DNA of 64,000 nt, from contig NZ_PJZI01000016.1 of assembly GCF_002858805.1 (NCBI RefSeq), forward strand, positions 34,551 to 98,550, written 5' to 3'. A program made the position numbers and the translations under genes. This document shows, one piece after another, positions 28,918 to 44,120 of this stretch (its first letter is position 1; the number at the start of each line of letters is the position of its first letter). The notes below the pieces were generated by a model. That model was not told where the DNA came from, did no database searches, and worked only from the letters and a program-made list of their open reading frames with translations. The DNA is from Chimaeribacter arupi (GTDB lineage: Bacteria > Pseudomonadota > Gammaproteobacteria > Enterobacterales > Enterobacteriaceae).

Positions 28918-30295
28918 AGATTTTGCGATCCGCATTGAAAATATAAGCAAATGCTATCAGGTTTATGAAAGCCCGGTCCGTCGCCTCAAACAGTTCATTG
29001 TCCCTCAGCTGGATCGCCGTCTTGGCCGCCAGCCGCGGGTTTACCACCAGGATTTCTGGGCACTGCGGGATGTCTCTTTGGCGCTGCCGCGCGGCCAGAC
29101 CATGGGGATTGTCGGCCGTAACGGTTCCGGTAAATCGACCCTGTTGCAGATTATTGCCGGTACCCTGACACCGACGTCCGGTGACGTTAAGGTCAACGGC
29201 CGGGTGGCGGCACTGCTGGAGCTGGGCGCCGGGTTTAACACGGATTTCAGCGGGCGCGACAACGTGTACCTGAATGCTTCCCTGCTGGGGTTAAGCAAAG
29301 AGGAGACCGATGCCAAACTGGATGACATCCTGTCGTTTGCTGACATCGGCCACTTTATCGACTCCCCGGTGCGGGCTTATTCCAGCGGGATGCTGGTGCG
29401 CCTGGCGTTTGCCGTTCAGGCGCAGATTGACCCGGAAATTCTGATTGTTGACGAAGCGCTGGCGGTCGGTGATGCCAAATTCCAGGCCAAGTGCTTTGCC
29501 CGCCTGAAAAAGCTGAAAGAGCAGGGCACCTCTATCCTGTTTGTCTCCCATGCCACTGAGCAGATTGTCACCCATTGTGACACGGCACTGCTGCTGGATG
29601 GCGGCAACGTCCAGGTACAAGGCAAGCCGCGTGATGTGGTTAACCGCTACCTGGATATCCTGTTCGGTAAACCGCAGGCAGAAAAAGGGGCGCGTGAAGA
29701 GGCTGAAGCGCTGATTGAAGAAGCCGTTATCGGCGAAACGGCGCGCTCAGCACGGGAAGAGGGAAAAACGGCCCCTGCCGTTGCCGGAAACCTGAAAAAT
29801 CTGGTGAATGGCGCGTATGAGGAGCGGGTAAATTATAACCCGGCGGAATACCGCTGGGGTGATCGCGCTGCTGAGCTGGTGGACTTCCATCTGCAGCAGG
29901 ATGACGAGCCCTATCCGGTGAGCCTGACGCCGCGCAAAGATATCCGCTTTGTGTTTCGCGTCCGCTTCAACAGCCTGGTTGTCCGGCCTATTTTCGGTTT
30001 TGCCGTAAAAACCAAAGAGGGGGTGACCATTTACAACACCAACTCTGAAATCCAGAATATCGAGCTGCTGAATGAAGGCATGGCCGGTGCTGAAGCCCTG
30101 GTGACCGTGGTGATGCCGGTCACGCTGTATGAAGGCGATTATTTTGTCTCCGTAGGCATTGCCAGTTGCTCTGCGGCCGGTGAAATCATTCCACATGACC
30201 GCCGTTATGATTCAATCCATCTCACTGTGCAACCGGTAGGGACGTTCACCGGTTTGGCTGATTTGAATGCGAGAATTAAATTTGAAACAGATTGA
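28907..30295 (+). CDS. wzt: O-polysaccharide ABC transporter ATPase Wzt with C-terminal carbohydrate-binding domain
   Basis: A 462-residue protein in two parts. Residues 1 to about 250 are an ABC ATPase: Walker A in GIVGRNGSGKST, signature YSSGMLVRLAFAV, Walker B in ILIVDEALAVGD and switch His in FVSHATEQ. A charged linker (about 255-310) leads to a beta-rich domain (about 320-462) with GDRAAELVDF and YEGDYFVSVGI, as in Wzt_C. In the O9a type system this domain binds the capped chain end and licenses export, so a capped O-polysaccharide is expected here. ATG 28907 gives MSSEDFAI and has a GAAAAGGG site; it overlaps wzm by 11 bp. Confidence 0.95.
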   Translation: MSSEDFAIRIENISKCYQVYESPVRRLKQFIVPQLDRRLGRQPRVYHQDFWALRDVSLALPRGQTMGIVGRNGSGKSTLLQIIAGTLTPTSGDVKVNGRVAALLELGAGFNTDFSGRDNVYLNASLLGLSKEETDAKLDDILSFADIGHFIDSPVRAYSSGMLVRLAFAVQAQIDPEILIVDEALAVGDAKFQAKCFARLKKLKEQGTSILFVSHATEQIVTHCDTALLLDGGNVQVQGKPRDVVNRYLDILFGKPQAEKGAREEAEALIEEAVIGETARSAREEGKTAPAVAGNLKNLVNGAYEERVNYNPAEYRWGDRAAELVDFHLQQDDEPYPVSLTPRKDIRFVFRVRFNSLVVRPIFGFAVKTKEGVTIYNTNSEIQNIELLNEGMAGAEALVTVVMPVTLYEGDYFVSVGIASCSAAGEIIPHDRRYDSIHLTVQPVGTFTGLADLNARIKFETD

Positions 30296-33200
30296 TGTAC
30301 CACACCGCCTCTCCACACACGGTTTTTCACTGAATGAACAAACCGGTGTCTGGTGCCTGAATACTCAGCAAGAGTTCGCCTATAACGACGGGGATGAGGT
30401 TGAAAACTACGTGCTGGACGCGGTAACGCAGGCCCGCGACCTGAGCGTCTACTCGCTGGAGCTGAGTGAGAAGATGAAGGACTGGCCCTCCACGTACCAT
30501 CTTATTTCACGCCGTTCAAATCTGTTGCTGCCGTTCAAATCCTGGTTTGCCGGGAAACGGGTACTGGAAATCGGCTGTGGTTGCGGTGCTATCACCCGCT
30601 TCCTCGGCGAGTCCTGCGCCGAGGTGGTGTCTGTCGAAGGCAGCCCACGGCGTGGGCAGATTGCCCGCCAGCGTACCCGTGACCTGCCGAACGTCACCGT
30701 CATTTCCGCGCCCAGTGACCAACTGCCGGATTTAGGTGAGTTCGATGCGGTCTTGCTGATCGGTGTGCTGGAATATGCCAACGTCTTCCTGGGGACACAG
30801 GGCCAGCAGCACCTGCTGCAGGATTGCGAACGACGCCTTAGCCCGGAAGGCCGCCTCTTCGTCGCCATTGAAAACAAACTGGGCCTGAAATATTTCGCCG
30901 GTGCCAATGAAGATCATCTCGGCAAGCCCATGGTGGGGATCAACAACGCCTACGCAGACAACGGGGTGTCCACGCTTGGCCGCCAGGATCTGATCGCCTT
31001 GTTGGGCCGCAGCGGTTTTAACAGCGTAGAAGAGTACCTGCCGCTGCCGGATTATAAGTTGCCGGTTACGGTGGTGACACCGGCTGGCTGGCAGGAGAGT
31101 GCTGCCCAGCTGAGCCATTTGGCCATTGAAACCGTACACCAGGACCCGCAGCAGATCCCGGAGTACCTCTTCTCACTGGAACAGGCGACCAAAAGCATCT
31201 GGGAAAACGGCCTGGCACCGGATTTGGCCAACTCCTTCCTGATGGTCAGCAGCCGCCGGCCAGAAGCACCGATCCACCCGCAAACCGCCGCGTACCACTA
31301 TTCCGATGGCCGGATCCCGGCCTTTAACAAAGTGACCCGCTTTGAGCATACAAAAACCGGTGACCTGTCAGTCATCACCGGCCCGATGGTCGAGCACACG
31401 GCTGGGCTGAGCCCGGTTTGCCGTAATCAGCCGGAAGAGAACGCATTTATCCACGGCAGCTCACTGTGGCAGGATCTGCTGAAGTTGGTGAATGGCTCAG
31501 GCTGGCGCATCGAGCAGGTTTGTGACTGGGCGGCCATCTGGCTGGACAGTCTGCTGACCCGCGCCGGGCAGCCAACGGGGCGTTATGACAAAGATCTGGC
31601 GCTGCCTGCCGAATATCAGGATGCCTTGCCCTTTAACGCTATCCGCACGCCTTCCGGCGAGATTGTCTATTTTGACCTGGAATGGGAACTGGAAGCCTCT
31701 GTGTCGCTGGGGTATGTCGCCTACCGCGGGATCTACCACTCCCTGTTCCGTATCACGTCACTGGAGAGCCTGCCGCCGGAGTGCAACAGCAATGTTTTCC
31801 AGCTGACCCTGTCGTTGATGCAGGCGCTGGGCTTTGATTGTGACGAAGAGGATGGCCGGGCTTATCTGGAGCAGGATGCTGCCTTTATGGCCCGTATCCA
31901 GAATAAGGTTGCCGCGCCGATTGCGGATCAGTTGCGCCCGGTCACACTGCGGACCCGGATCAATCTGCCGCAACTGGCTGAGCACATTGGCCAGTTACGC
32001 GCGTCCGCCGAAAAAGAGACATTGACCTTCCAGCAGTATATTGACCGCCTGACGCAGGAAAACAATTTGCTGGTTCAGGTGCAGCATATTCTGACCAAAG
32101 AGAATATGACGCTGGATGAGCGGCTGAATGCCCTGAGCATCATGCCTGACCCGGTAGGTTACTCCCAGGAGGAGGTTGACGCGCTGCATCAGCAAATTGC
32201 TGAGCTGAGCCAGCAAGCTGCTGATCTGAATCATCATCTGGCCAATCTCAACCAACATGCCGTCAACCTTGACCACAATCTGAGCGGTGTGTATGCCTCA
32301 GCGAGCTGGCGTGCCACCGCCCCGTTACGGGCCATCAGCCGCCGTTTGCCGGCAGATAAACGCAAATATGCGCATTTTGCCGTGCATAAAGCACACTCTG
32401 TTGGCCGCCTGGCAAAAAATGCGCCGCACTATGCCCGCGAAATGGGGGGCTGGAAACCGCTCGCCAAGCTGGTCTACCGTACCCTGCGTCGTGAAGGCGT
32501 CAGCGGCATTCTGTCCCGTGCGCGCGGAAAATTGAATCAGGCGGCGATTGAAACGCCGGCCCAGCGCCGTGCCGACTATGTCGAGTGGGTGGCGCTTTAC
32601 GACACCTTCGATGAGGCAAAGCGCGACCAGGCACGCCAGGAGATTGCGGCGTTCGCACGCCACCCGGTCATCAGCGTCGTGATGCCGACCTATAACCCGC
32701 CGGCCGATTTACTGAGCGAAGCCATTGAGTCTGTGATGCGCCAGGTCTACCCGCACTGGGAACTCTGCATTGCGGATGATTGCTCGCCAAACGCTGAGGT
32801 ACAGCAGGTCCTGAAGTCCTATGCGGCGCGCGACCCACGGATCAAAATCTGCCTGCGCGAACAGAATGGGCATATCTCCGCAGCCAGTAACAGCGCGCTG
32901 GCGCTGGCCAGCGGCGAGTATATCGCCCTGCTGGACCATGATGATCTGCTGCCGGAAAACGCCTTGTTTGACGTCGCGAAAGCGGCGCTGGCGCACCCTG
33001 ATGCCGCCATGTTCTACAGCGATGAGGACAAAATTGACCCTGAGGGCGTGCGCTGCCACCCTTATTTCAAGCCGGACTGGAACCCGGATCTGTTCCTGTC
33101 GCAAAATATGTTCTCGCACCTTGGGGTCTATAAGCACAGCCTGATTAAAGAGATCGGCGGGTTCCGGCTGGGGGTGGAAGGGAGCCAGGATTACGATCTG

Positions 33201-34289
33201 GCTTTACGTTGCATAGAGGTTGCCGGTCACCAGGCGGTGCACCATATCCCGAAAGTGCTTTACCACTGGCGGATTATCCCCGGCAGTACCGCTGCCGGCG
33301 GGGGCGAAAAACCTTATGCTTTCCTGGCCGCCATGCGTGTGGTCAAAGAGCATCTTGAGCGCTGCAACATCCGGGCGGAGGTAGATGAAGCGGTAGAGGG
33401 CATGTCGATGATGCGGGTGAAATATGCCCTGCCTGACGTGTTGCCGCTGGTGTCTATCATTATCCCGACCCGCAACGGCAAGCAGTTGGTGCAGCAGTGC
33501 ATTGACAGCATTACGGAAAAAACCACGTATCCGAACTATGAAATCATCCTGGTGGATAACGGCAGTGATGATGCAGATGCGCTGGCCTATTTTGCCGCGC
33601 TTGATCAGCATGACAACATTACCGTATTGCGCGATGACCGCCCCTTCAACTATTCCGCCCTGAATAATGAGGCGGTAAATGTGGCCCGCGGTGAGCTGGT
33701 CTGCCTGCTCAATAATGATATTGAGGTGATTACGCCTGACTGGCTGGATGAAATGGTCAGCCATGCAGTGCGCCCTGAGATCGGCGCTGTGGGGGCCCGT
33801 TTATGGTATCCGAATGATACGTTGCAACATGGCGGCGTGATTCTGGGGATGGGCGGGGTAGCCGGGCATGTGCATTTAGGGATTACCCGTGATAACCCCG
33901 GTTACTTTGGCCGGGCCTGGCTGGTTCAGAACTATTCGGCAGTGACAGCCGCCTGTTTGTTGATCCGGAAGGAGATTTATACGGCGGTGGGCGGCCTGGA
34001 AGAGGAAAACCTGACCGTAGCCTTCAATGATGTCGATTTCTGTATCCGCGTGCGTGATGCCGGCTACCGTAATCTTTGGACACCTTTTGCTGAGCTGTAT
34101 CACCACGAATCAGCGACGCGGGGCAATGACCTTGCGCCGGAAAAAATTGAGCGGTTCAAACGCGAAATTGCCTATATGGAACAGACTTATCAGCATGCGC
34201 TGACGTGTGATCCGGCGTTTAACCCCAACTTTACACTGATGAATAATCACTTTGCCTTAGCATTCCCACCCCGAACCCCGACAGAATAA
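30267..34289 (+). CDS. Multidomain methyltransferase / kinase-like / coiled-coil / double GT2 protein
   Basis: A 1340-residue cytoplasmic protein. Residues about 90-300 are a class I SAM methyltransferase (VLEIGCGCGAITRF near 98; LLIGVLEYA; LFVAIENKLGLKYFAG). Residues about 330-530 hold a kinase-like region with D452-ALPF-N457 and YFD470LEWE, which resemble the catalytic and metal loops of APH-type kinases. Residues about 580-690 are coiled-coil, ending in the ASWRATAPLRA motif common in polysaccharide GTs. GT2 domain one starts near 799 (ISVVMPTYNPP; LLDHDDLLPE) and domain two near 1060 (VSIIIPTRNGK; CLLNNDIEVI). The first parts recall WbdD, the O9a chain terminator. I infer a combined rhamnosyl polymerase and capping enzyme. 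ATG 30267 overlaps wzt by 29 bp and has no clear ribosome site. Confidence 0.85.
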   Translation: MRELNLKQIDVPHRLSTHGFSLNEQTGVWCLNTQQEFAYNDGDEVENYVLDAVTQARDLSVYSLELSEKMKDWPSTYHLISRRSNLLLPFKSWFAGKRVLEIGCGCGAITRFLGESCAEVVSVEGSPRRGQIARQRTRDLPNVTVISAPSDQLPDLGEFDAVLLIGVLEYANVFLGTQGQQHLLQDCERRLSPEGRLFVAIENKLGLKYFAGANEDHLGKPMVGINNAYADNGVSTLGRQDLIALLGRSGFNSVEEYLPLPDYKLPVTVVTPAGWQESAAQLSHLAIETVHQDPQQIPEYLFSLEQATKSIWENGLAPDLANSFLMVSSRRPEAPIHPQTAAYHYSDGRIPAFNKVTRFEHTKTGDLSVITGPMVEHTAGLSPVCRNQPEENAFIHGSSLWQDLLKLVNGSGWRIEQVCDWAAIWLDSLLTRAGQPTGRYDKDLALPAEYQDALPFNAIRTPSGEIVYFDLEWELEASVSLGYVAYRGIYHSLFRITSLESLPPECNSNVFQLTLSLMQALGFDCDEEDGRAYLEQDAAFMARIQNKVAAPIADQLRPVTLRTRINLPQLAEHIGQLRASAEKETLTFQQYIDRLTQENNLLVQVQHILTKENMTLDERLNALSIMPDPVGYSQEEVDALHQQIAELSQQAADLNHHLANLNQHAVNLDHNLSGVYASASWRATAPLRAISRRLPADKRKYAHFAVHKAHSVGRLAKNAPHYAREMGGWKPLAKLVYRTLRREGVSGILSRARGKLNQAAIETPAQRRADYVEWVALYDTFDEAKRDQARQEIAAFARHPVISVVMPTYNPPADLLSEAIESVMRQVYPHWELCIADDCSPNAEVQQVLKSYAARDPRIKICLREQNGHISAASNSALALASGEYIALLDHDDLLPENALFDVAKAALAHPDAAMFYSDEDKIDPEGVRCHPYFKPDWNPDLFLSQNMFSHLGVYKHSLIKEIGGFRLGVEGSQDYDLALRCIEVAGHQAVHHIPKVLYHWRIIPGSTAAGGGEKPYAFLAAMRVVKEHLERCNIRAEVDEAVEGMSMMRVKYALPDVLPLVSIIIPTRNGKQLVQQCIDSITEKTTYPNYEIILVDNGSDDADALAYFAALDQHDNITVLRDDRPFNYSALNNEAVNVARGELVCLLNNDIEVITPDWLDEMVSHAVRPEIGAVGARLWYPNDTLQHGGVILGMGGVAGHVHLGITRDNPGYFGRAWLVQNYSAVTAACLLIRKEIYTAVGGLEEENLTVAFNDVDFCIRVRDAGYRNLWTPFAELYHHESATRGNDLAPEKIERFKREIAYMEQTYQHALTCDPAFNPNFTLMNNHFALAFPPRTPTE

Positions 34290-34300
34290 ACAGGGTTAAA

Positions 34301-34325
34301 AAAGGGAGGTTTTTTACCTCCCTTT
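34301..34325 (+). terminator. Hairpin terminator after the multidomain gene
   Basis: AAAGGGAGGT (34301-34310) pairs with ACCTCCCTTT (34316-34325) across five T, with A-run before and a weak T-rich tail. It may stop transcription or attenuate the two small GT2 genes that follow. Confidence 0.75.
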
Positions 34326-34370
34326 GTTCTTATTCAGGCTATATAAGATGTGGGTGTAATGCGGGTTGTC

Positions 34371-35309
34371 ATGAAGAAAAATAACGCAGAAATAACAGGG
34401 CGGGTCGCCATTCTGCTCGGTACCTATAACGGTGCCGGGCATCTGGCTGATCAGCTGGACTCTTTCCGGGCGCAGACGTACCCGCACTGGGCGCTGTGGG
34501 CATCAGATGATGGGTCAACGGATGCCACCCCGGCAATAATTGAGCAGTTTCTCCGGCAGCCGGGCGTGAACGGGCAGTTGTTGTCCGGCCCGCGGCGGGG
34601 TTTTTGTGACAATTTCATGTCGATGGTGTGTCATCCGGCGATTGAGGCGGAGTATTATGCTTTTTCTGATCAGGATGATGTCTGGCTGGATGACAAGCTG
34701 AGCCGGGCAGTGGCCTGGCTGGAGACGGTCGACCCGGCGGTGCCGGCGCTGTATTGCTCCCGGACCCGGCTTACGGACAGTGAAGGCACGCCCACGGGGC
34801 TGTCGCCGGACTACCGTAAAGCGCCGGGGTTCGGCAATGCGCTGCTCCAGAACATTGCCAGCGGCAATACCATGGTCTTTAATCACCAGGCCCGGCGGCT
34901 GTTGCAAAAGGCACAAGGGACGCCGATGGTGGTGCATGACTGGTCGCTCTACCAGATTGTCAGCGGCTGCGGCGGCGCTATCCGGTTCGACCCGGCCCCC
35001 ACCGTGCTCTACCGCCAGCACAGCAATAACCAGATTGGCAATGGAATGTCACCCCTCCGGCGTCTGCGTAACTTTATTGCCGCGCATAAGGGAAGGGCAG
35101 CCGGCTGGAATGACCGCAACTACCAGGTGCTGATGCGCGTGGCCGATGATCTTACCCCTGACAACGCCCGGCGGCTGGCGGCGTTCAGGCAGATCCGCCA
35201 CAGTGGCTTGCTGGCGCGCCTGCGGTTATTTGCGGCCTCCGGCCTTTACCATCAGCAACCGGCAGGTATGCTGACTACGCTCACGTATGTGCTGCTCAAC
35301 AGACTTTAA
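34371..35309 (+). CDS. GT2 family glycosyltransferase, rhamnosyltransferase-like (RfbG type)
   Basis: A GT-A enzyme of about 312 residues: AILLGTYNGAGHLADQLDSFRAQTYPHW, ASDDGSTDATP, the DXD-bearing YYAFSDQDDVWLDDKL and HDWSLYQIV with the catalytic base. This pattern is typical of alpha-1,3-rhamnosyltransferases of O-antigen clusters and fits the dTDP-rhamnose genes nearby. Start is uncertain: ATG 34371, ATG 34359 and GTG 34350 are in frame and none has a good ribosome site. The downstream gene begins within 15 bp. Confidence 0.85.
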   Translation: MKKNNAEITGRVAILLGTYNGAGHLADQLDSFRAQTYPHWALWASDDGSTDATPAIIEQFLRQPGVNGQLLSGPRRGFCDNFMSMVCHPAIEAEYYAFSDQDDVWLDDKLSRAVAWLETVDPAVPALYCSRTRLTDSEGTPTGLSPDYRKAPGFGNALLQNIASGNTMVFNHQARRLLQKAQGTPMVVHDWSLYQIVSGCGGAIRFDPAPTVLYRQHSNNQIGNGMSPLRRLRNFIAAHKGRAAGWNDRNYQVLMRVADDLTPDNARRLAAFRQIRHSGLLARLRLFAASGLYHQQPAGMLTTLTYVLLNRL

Positions 35310-35323
35310 TTTTGGTGTCTTTG

Positions 35324-36136
35324 GTGAAAATAATTGCTTCTCTGGTGCTGTATAAGCACCTGTATCAGGATGTTCAAGAAACGCTGACCTCGCTGTTCAA
35401 TGAGGAGAGCATCGCTAAGGTGGTCATCGTGGATAACGGTGCCCACTGCGGCTGGCTCTCTACCCTGACCCATGAGAAGCTGGACGTCATCACGCTGCCC
35501 ATCAACCGGGGTTTTGGGGCGGGCCATAATGCCGTGATTACGCGTTATCGCCAACAGGCAGAATTTATTCTGATCTGTAACCCGGATATCGCCTTTGCAC
35601 AGGGCGAAGTGGACAAACTTTACGCCTTCAGCGTACGCCACCAGACCGGGTTGTCGATCCCGAAAGTGGTTTACCCGGACGGCAGCCTGCAACATGGCTG
35701 CAAATTGCTGCCCTCGCCCTACCAATTGCTGATCCGCCGGTTTATCTCGCGTTTTTCCAGCAATATCAATACGGAATACGAGCTGCGTAACGCCGATTAC
35801 AGCCGGCCGTTTTTTGCGCCGTCGCTCTCCGGCTGCTTTATGCTGCTGAGCCGGCGTGCGTTGTCAGATGTCGGTGGGTTCGATACCCGCTTTTTCCTTT
35901 ATCTGGAAGATGTGGATCTCTCACGCCGGGTTTGCCAGGCGCAGCACGTGGTGCGTTACTGCCCGGATGCGCTGGTGATCCATGAGTCCCAGCGCCGTTC
36001 TTACCGGGATGTCCGGTTCTTGCTGTTCCATATCACCTCCGCTATCCGCTATTTCAATAAGTGGGGTTGGTTCAGTGACCGGCAGCGTAAAAGTCTTAAT
36101 CAGCGCTGCCTGGCAGAATTGCCGAACGCCAAATAA
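35324..36136 (+). CDS. GT2 family glycosyltransferase, WbbL-like rhamnosyltransferase
   Basis: A GT-A enzyme of about 270 residues: IIASLVLYKHLYQDVQETL, VVIVDNGA, INRGFGAGHNAVI, LICNPDIAF (DXD variant NPD), SGCFMLLSRRALSDVGGFD and FLYLEDVDLSRRV. The NPD and EDVDL pair is the usual layout of WbbL-type rhamnosyltransferases. Start is uncertain: no ATG is available, and TTG 35312, GTG 35315, TTG 35321 and GTG 35324 are in frame; GTG 35324 gives a compact family-like N-terminus. It is the last gene of the O-polysaccharide locus. Confidence 0.85.
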   Translation: MKIIASLVLYKHLYQDVQETLTSLFNEESIAKVVIVDNGAHCGWLSTLTHEKLDVITLPINRGFGAGHNAVITRYRQQAEFILICNPDIAFAQGEVDKLYAFSVRHQTGLSIPKVVYPDGSLQHGCKLLPSPYQLLIRRFISRFSSNINTEYELRNADYSRPFFAPSLSGCFMLLSRRALSDVGGFDTRFFLYLEDVDLSRRVCQAQHVVRYCPDALVIHESQRRSYRDVRFLLFHITSAIRYFNKWGWFSDRQRKSLNQRCLAELPNAK

Positions 36137-36156
36137 CCGCAGCCGGCGGGGATTTA

Positions 36157-36222
36157 ACAGGGCATCTGCGCATTGTTCACTAAAATTAAGCGTCTGCCCG
36201 CGCATTTTGCCCTGTATTTTTT
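36157..36222 (+). terminator. Large nested hairpin with T-run ending the O-polysaccharide operon
   Basis: ACAGGGCA (36157-36164) pairs with TGCCCTGT (36208-36215), enclosing TGCGC (36167-36171) paired with GCGCA (36200-36204); six T follow shortly after. The rest of the 312-bp gap up to gnd holds a TACAAT -10-like hexamer at 36345-36350 without a good -35 partner. Confidence 0.5.
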
Positions 36223-36448
36223 CAATGTTACCGGTAAAGTAATCCGGCAGACCCGTAAGGCGGCAGGGAAGGGCGTGTGCCGGCAGCCAGGCGTTGTAAG
36301 AAGAATGTAATGGCTGTGATAGGTACACGGGCGCCTTTTCTCATGTACAATGCGGGTGTTCATCTGTGAGATCCGGCGCATTAAATCCCCTGATAACAGA
36401 GGGTTATGCAGTAATCGGGTTATCGTATATTTCAGACAGGAGTTGCTA

Positions 36449-37855
36449 ATGTCCAAACAACAGATCGGCGTTGTCGGTATGGCGGTCATGGGCCGTAACC
36501 TCGCGCTTAACATCGAAAGCCGTGGTTATTCCGTTTCCATTTTTAACCGTTCAGGCGATAAGACCGATGAAGTCATCGCGGAGAACCCAGGCAAAAACCT
36601 GGTGCCTCACTACACGGTTGAAGAGTTTGTTGAGTCGCTGGAAAAACCGCGTCGCATCCTGCTGATGGTGAAGGCCGGCGAAGCAACCGACAAAACCATC
36701 GCCTCCCTGACCCCGCACCTGGATAAGGGTGACATCCTGATCGATGGCGGCAACACCTTCTATAAAGACACCATCCGCCGTAACCGCGAACTCTCTGAGC
36801 AAGGCTTCAACTTCATCGGCACCGGCGTTTCCGGCGGTGAAGAGGGCGCGCTGAAAGGCCCGTCCATCATGCCTGGCGGTCAGAAAGAAGCGTACGAACT
36901 GGTTGCCCCGATCCTCGAGCAGATCGCTGCCCGTGCTGAAGGCGAGGCCTGCGTGGCTTACATCGGTGCTGACGGCGCCGGCCACTATGTGAAAATGGTG
37001 CACAACGGCATCGAGTACGGCGACATGCAGCTGATTGCTGAAGCTTACTCCCTGCTGAAAAATGCCCTGAACCTGAGCAACGACGAGCTGGCGAAAACCT
37101 TCAGCGAGTGGAACGAAGGCGAACTGAGCAGCTACCTGATCGACATCACCAAAGATATCTTCACCAAGAAAGATGAAGAGGGTAACTACCTGGTGGATGT
37201 GATCCTGGACGAAGCCGCCAACAAAGGCACCGGGAAATGGACCAGCCAAAGCTCCCTGGATCTGGGCGAGCCGCTGACCCTGATCACCGAATCCGTGTTC
37301 GCACGCTACCTCTCCTCACTGAAAGAGCAGCGCGTTGCGGCCTCTAAAGTGCTGAGCGGCCCGGCGGTGAAAACCGTTGAAGGTGACAAAGCTGAGTTCA
37401 TCGAGAAAGTGCGCCGTGCGCTCTACCTCGGCAAAATCGTCTCTTACGCGCAGGGCTTCTCTCAGCTCAAAGCCGCGTCTGACGAGAACAACTGGGATCT
37501 GAACTACGGCGAAATCGCCAAGATCTTCCGCGCCGGCTGCATCATCCGCGCCCAGTTCCTGCAGAAGATCACCGATGCCTACGCAGAAAACGCTGCTATC
37601 GCGAACCTGCTGCTGGCACCGTACTTCAAAAACATCGCTGACGAATACCAGCAGGCGCTGCGTGACGTTGTGGCTTACGCGGTGCAGAACGGCATCCCGA
37701 CCCCGACCTTCTCTGCGGCCATCAGCTACTACGACAGCTACCGTTCTGCGGTACTGCCGGCGAACCTGATCCAGGCACAGCGTGACTACTTCGGCGCGCA
37801 CACCTACAAGCGCATCGACAAAGACGGCGTGTTCCACACCGAGTGGCTGGACTAA
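36449..37855 (+). CDS. gnd: 6-phosphogluconate dehydrogenase, decarboxylating
   Basis: A 468-residue enzyme, the normal enterobacterial length. It has [21 protein letters not shown] (NADP loop), [66 protein letters not shown] (catalytic Lys) and the C-terminal [12 protein letters not shown]. It converts 6-phosphogluconate to ribulose-5-phosphate in the pentose phosphate pathway. ACAGGAGT before ATG 36449 fixes the start. As in most Enterobacterales it lies between surface-polysaccharide genes and his. Confidence 0.98.
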   Translation: MSKQQIGVVGMAVMGRNLALNIESRGYSVSIFNRSGDKTDEVIAENPGKNLVPHYTVEEFVESLEKPRRILLMVKAGEATDKTIASLTPHLDKGDILIDGGNTFYKDTIRRNRELSEQGFNFIGTGVSGGEEGALKGPSIMPGGQKEAYELVAPILEQIAARAEGEACVAYIGADGAGHYVKMVHNGIEYGDMQLIAEAYSLLKNALNLSNDELAKTFSEWNEGELSSYLIDITKDIFTKKDEEGNYLVDVILDEAANKGTGKWTSQSSLDLGEPLTLITESVFARYLSSLKEQRVAASKVLSGPAVKTVEGDKAEFIEKVRRALYLGKIVSYAQGFSQLKAASDENNWDLNYGEIAKIFRAGCIIRAQFLQKITDAYAENAAIANLLLAPYFKNIADEYQQALRDVVAYAVQNGIPTPTFSAAISYYDSYRSAVLPANLIQAQRDYFGAHTYKRIDKDGVFHTEWLD

Positions 37856-37883
37856 TCTCCGCCCCGGCGTCACCGCCATCCAG

Positions 37884-37920
37884 AAAAAAGCCGCCGGGTA
37901 TCAGCCCGGCGGCTTTTTTT
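37884..37920. terminator. Bidirectional terminator between gnd and hisI
   Basis: AAAAAAGCCGCCGGG (37884-37898) pairs perfectly with CCCGGCGGCTTTTTT (37905-37919) across TATCAG. It ends gnd on the + strand and the his operon on the - strand. Confidence 0.95.
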
Positions 37921-37938
37921 ATGGCGCAACGTCAGCGG

Positions 37939-38543
37939 TTACTGATGGCGCTGGCGCAGGTTGGCGATCACGTCGCTCAGGGAGAGATCCTGATCCTGCA
38001 ACAGCACCAGCAGGTGATAGACCAGATCAGACGCCTCATTGGTCAGCTCGTTGCGGTCATGCACCGTGGCAGCCAGGGCCGTCTCCACGCCTTCTTCCCC
38101 GACTTTCTGGGCGATGCGTTTGGTGCCGCTGGCATATAGGCTGGCGGTGTAGGAGCTGGCCGGGTCGGCGGTTTTGCGCTCAGCCAGCAGCTGCTCAAGC
38201 TGGTAGAGGAAGCCCCAGTCGCTGGCGGCCGGGCTGAAACAGCTGGAGGTGCCGAGGTGGCAGGTCGGGCCGATTGGGTTGGCCAGCACCAGCAGGGTGT
38301 CGTGGTCACAATCCGCAGTGATGCTGACGACTTTCAGGAAATGGCCGGAGCTTTCGCCTTTGGTCCACAGCCGCTGTTTGGTGCGGGAGAAAAAGGTCAC
38401 GTTGCCGCTCAGCTCCGTGGCTTCCAGCGCCGCCGGGGACATGTAACCCAGCATCAGCACCTCGCCGGACACGGCGTGCTGGATGATGGCCGGCATCAGG
38501 TTGTCGGTTTTTGCCCAGTCAAGCTGGGCCTTTTGCTGTTCAG

Positions 38544-38550
<7 letters not shown>
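37939..38550 (-). CDS. hisI: Phosphoribosyl-AMP cyclohydrolase / phosphoribosyl-ATP pyrophosphatase (HisIE)
   Basis: A 203-residue bifunctional enzyme. The N-terminal cyclohydrolase part has [28 protein letters not shown] and the metal-binding DCDHDTLLV; the C-terminal pyrophosphatase part has [24 protein letters not shown] and [14 protein letters not shown]. It carries out steps two and three of histidine synthesis. It is the last gene of the minus-strand operon and overlaps hisF by 7 bp. Confidence 0.97.
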
Positions 38551-44118
<5,568 letters not shown>

Positions 44119-44120
44119 GG

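Noticed and set aside
34348..34358. ATG 34348 as start of the RfbG-like gene
   Set aside because: It is out of frame and meets a stop after three codons.
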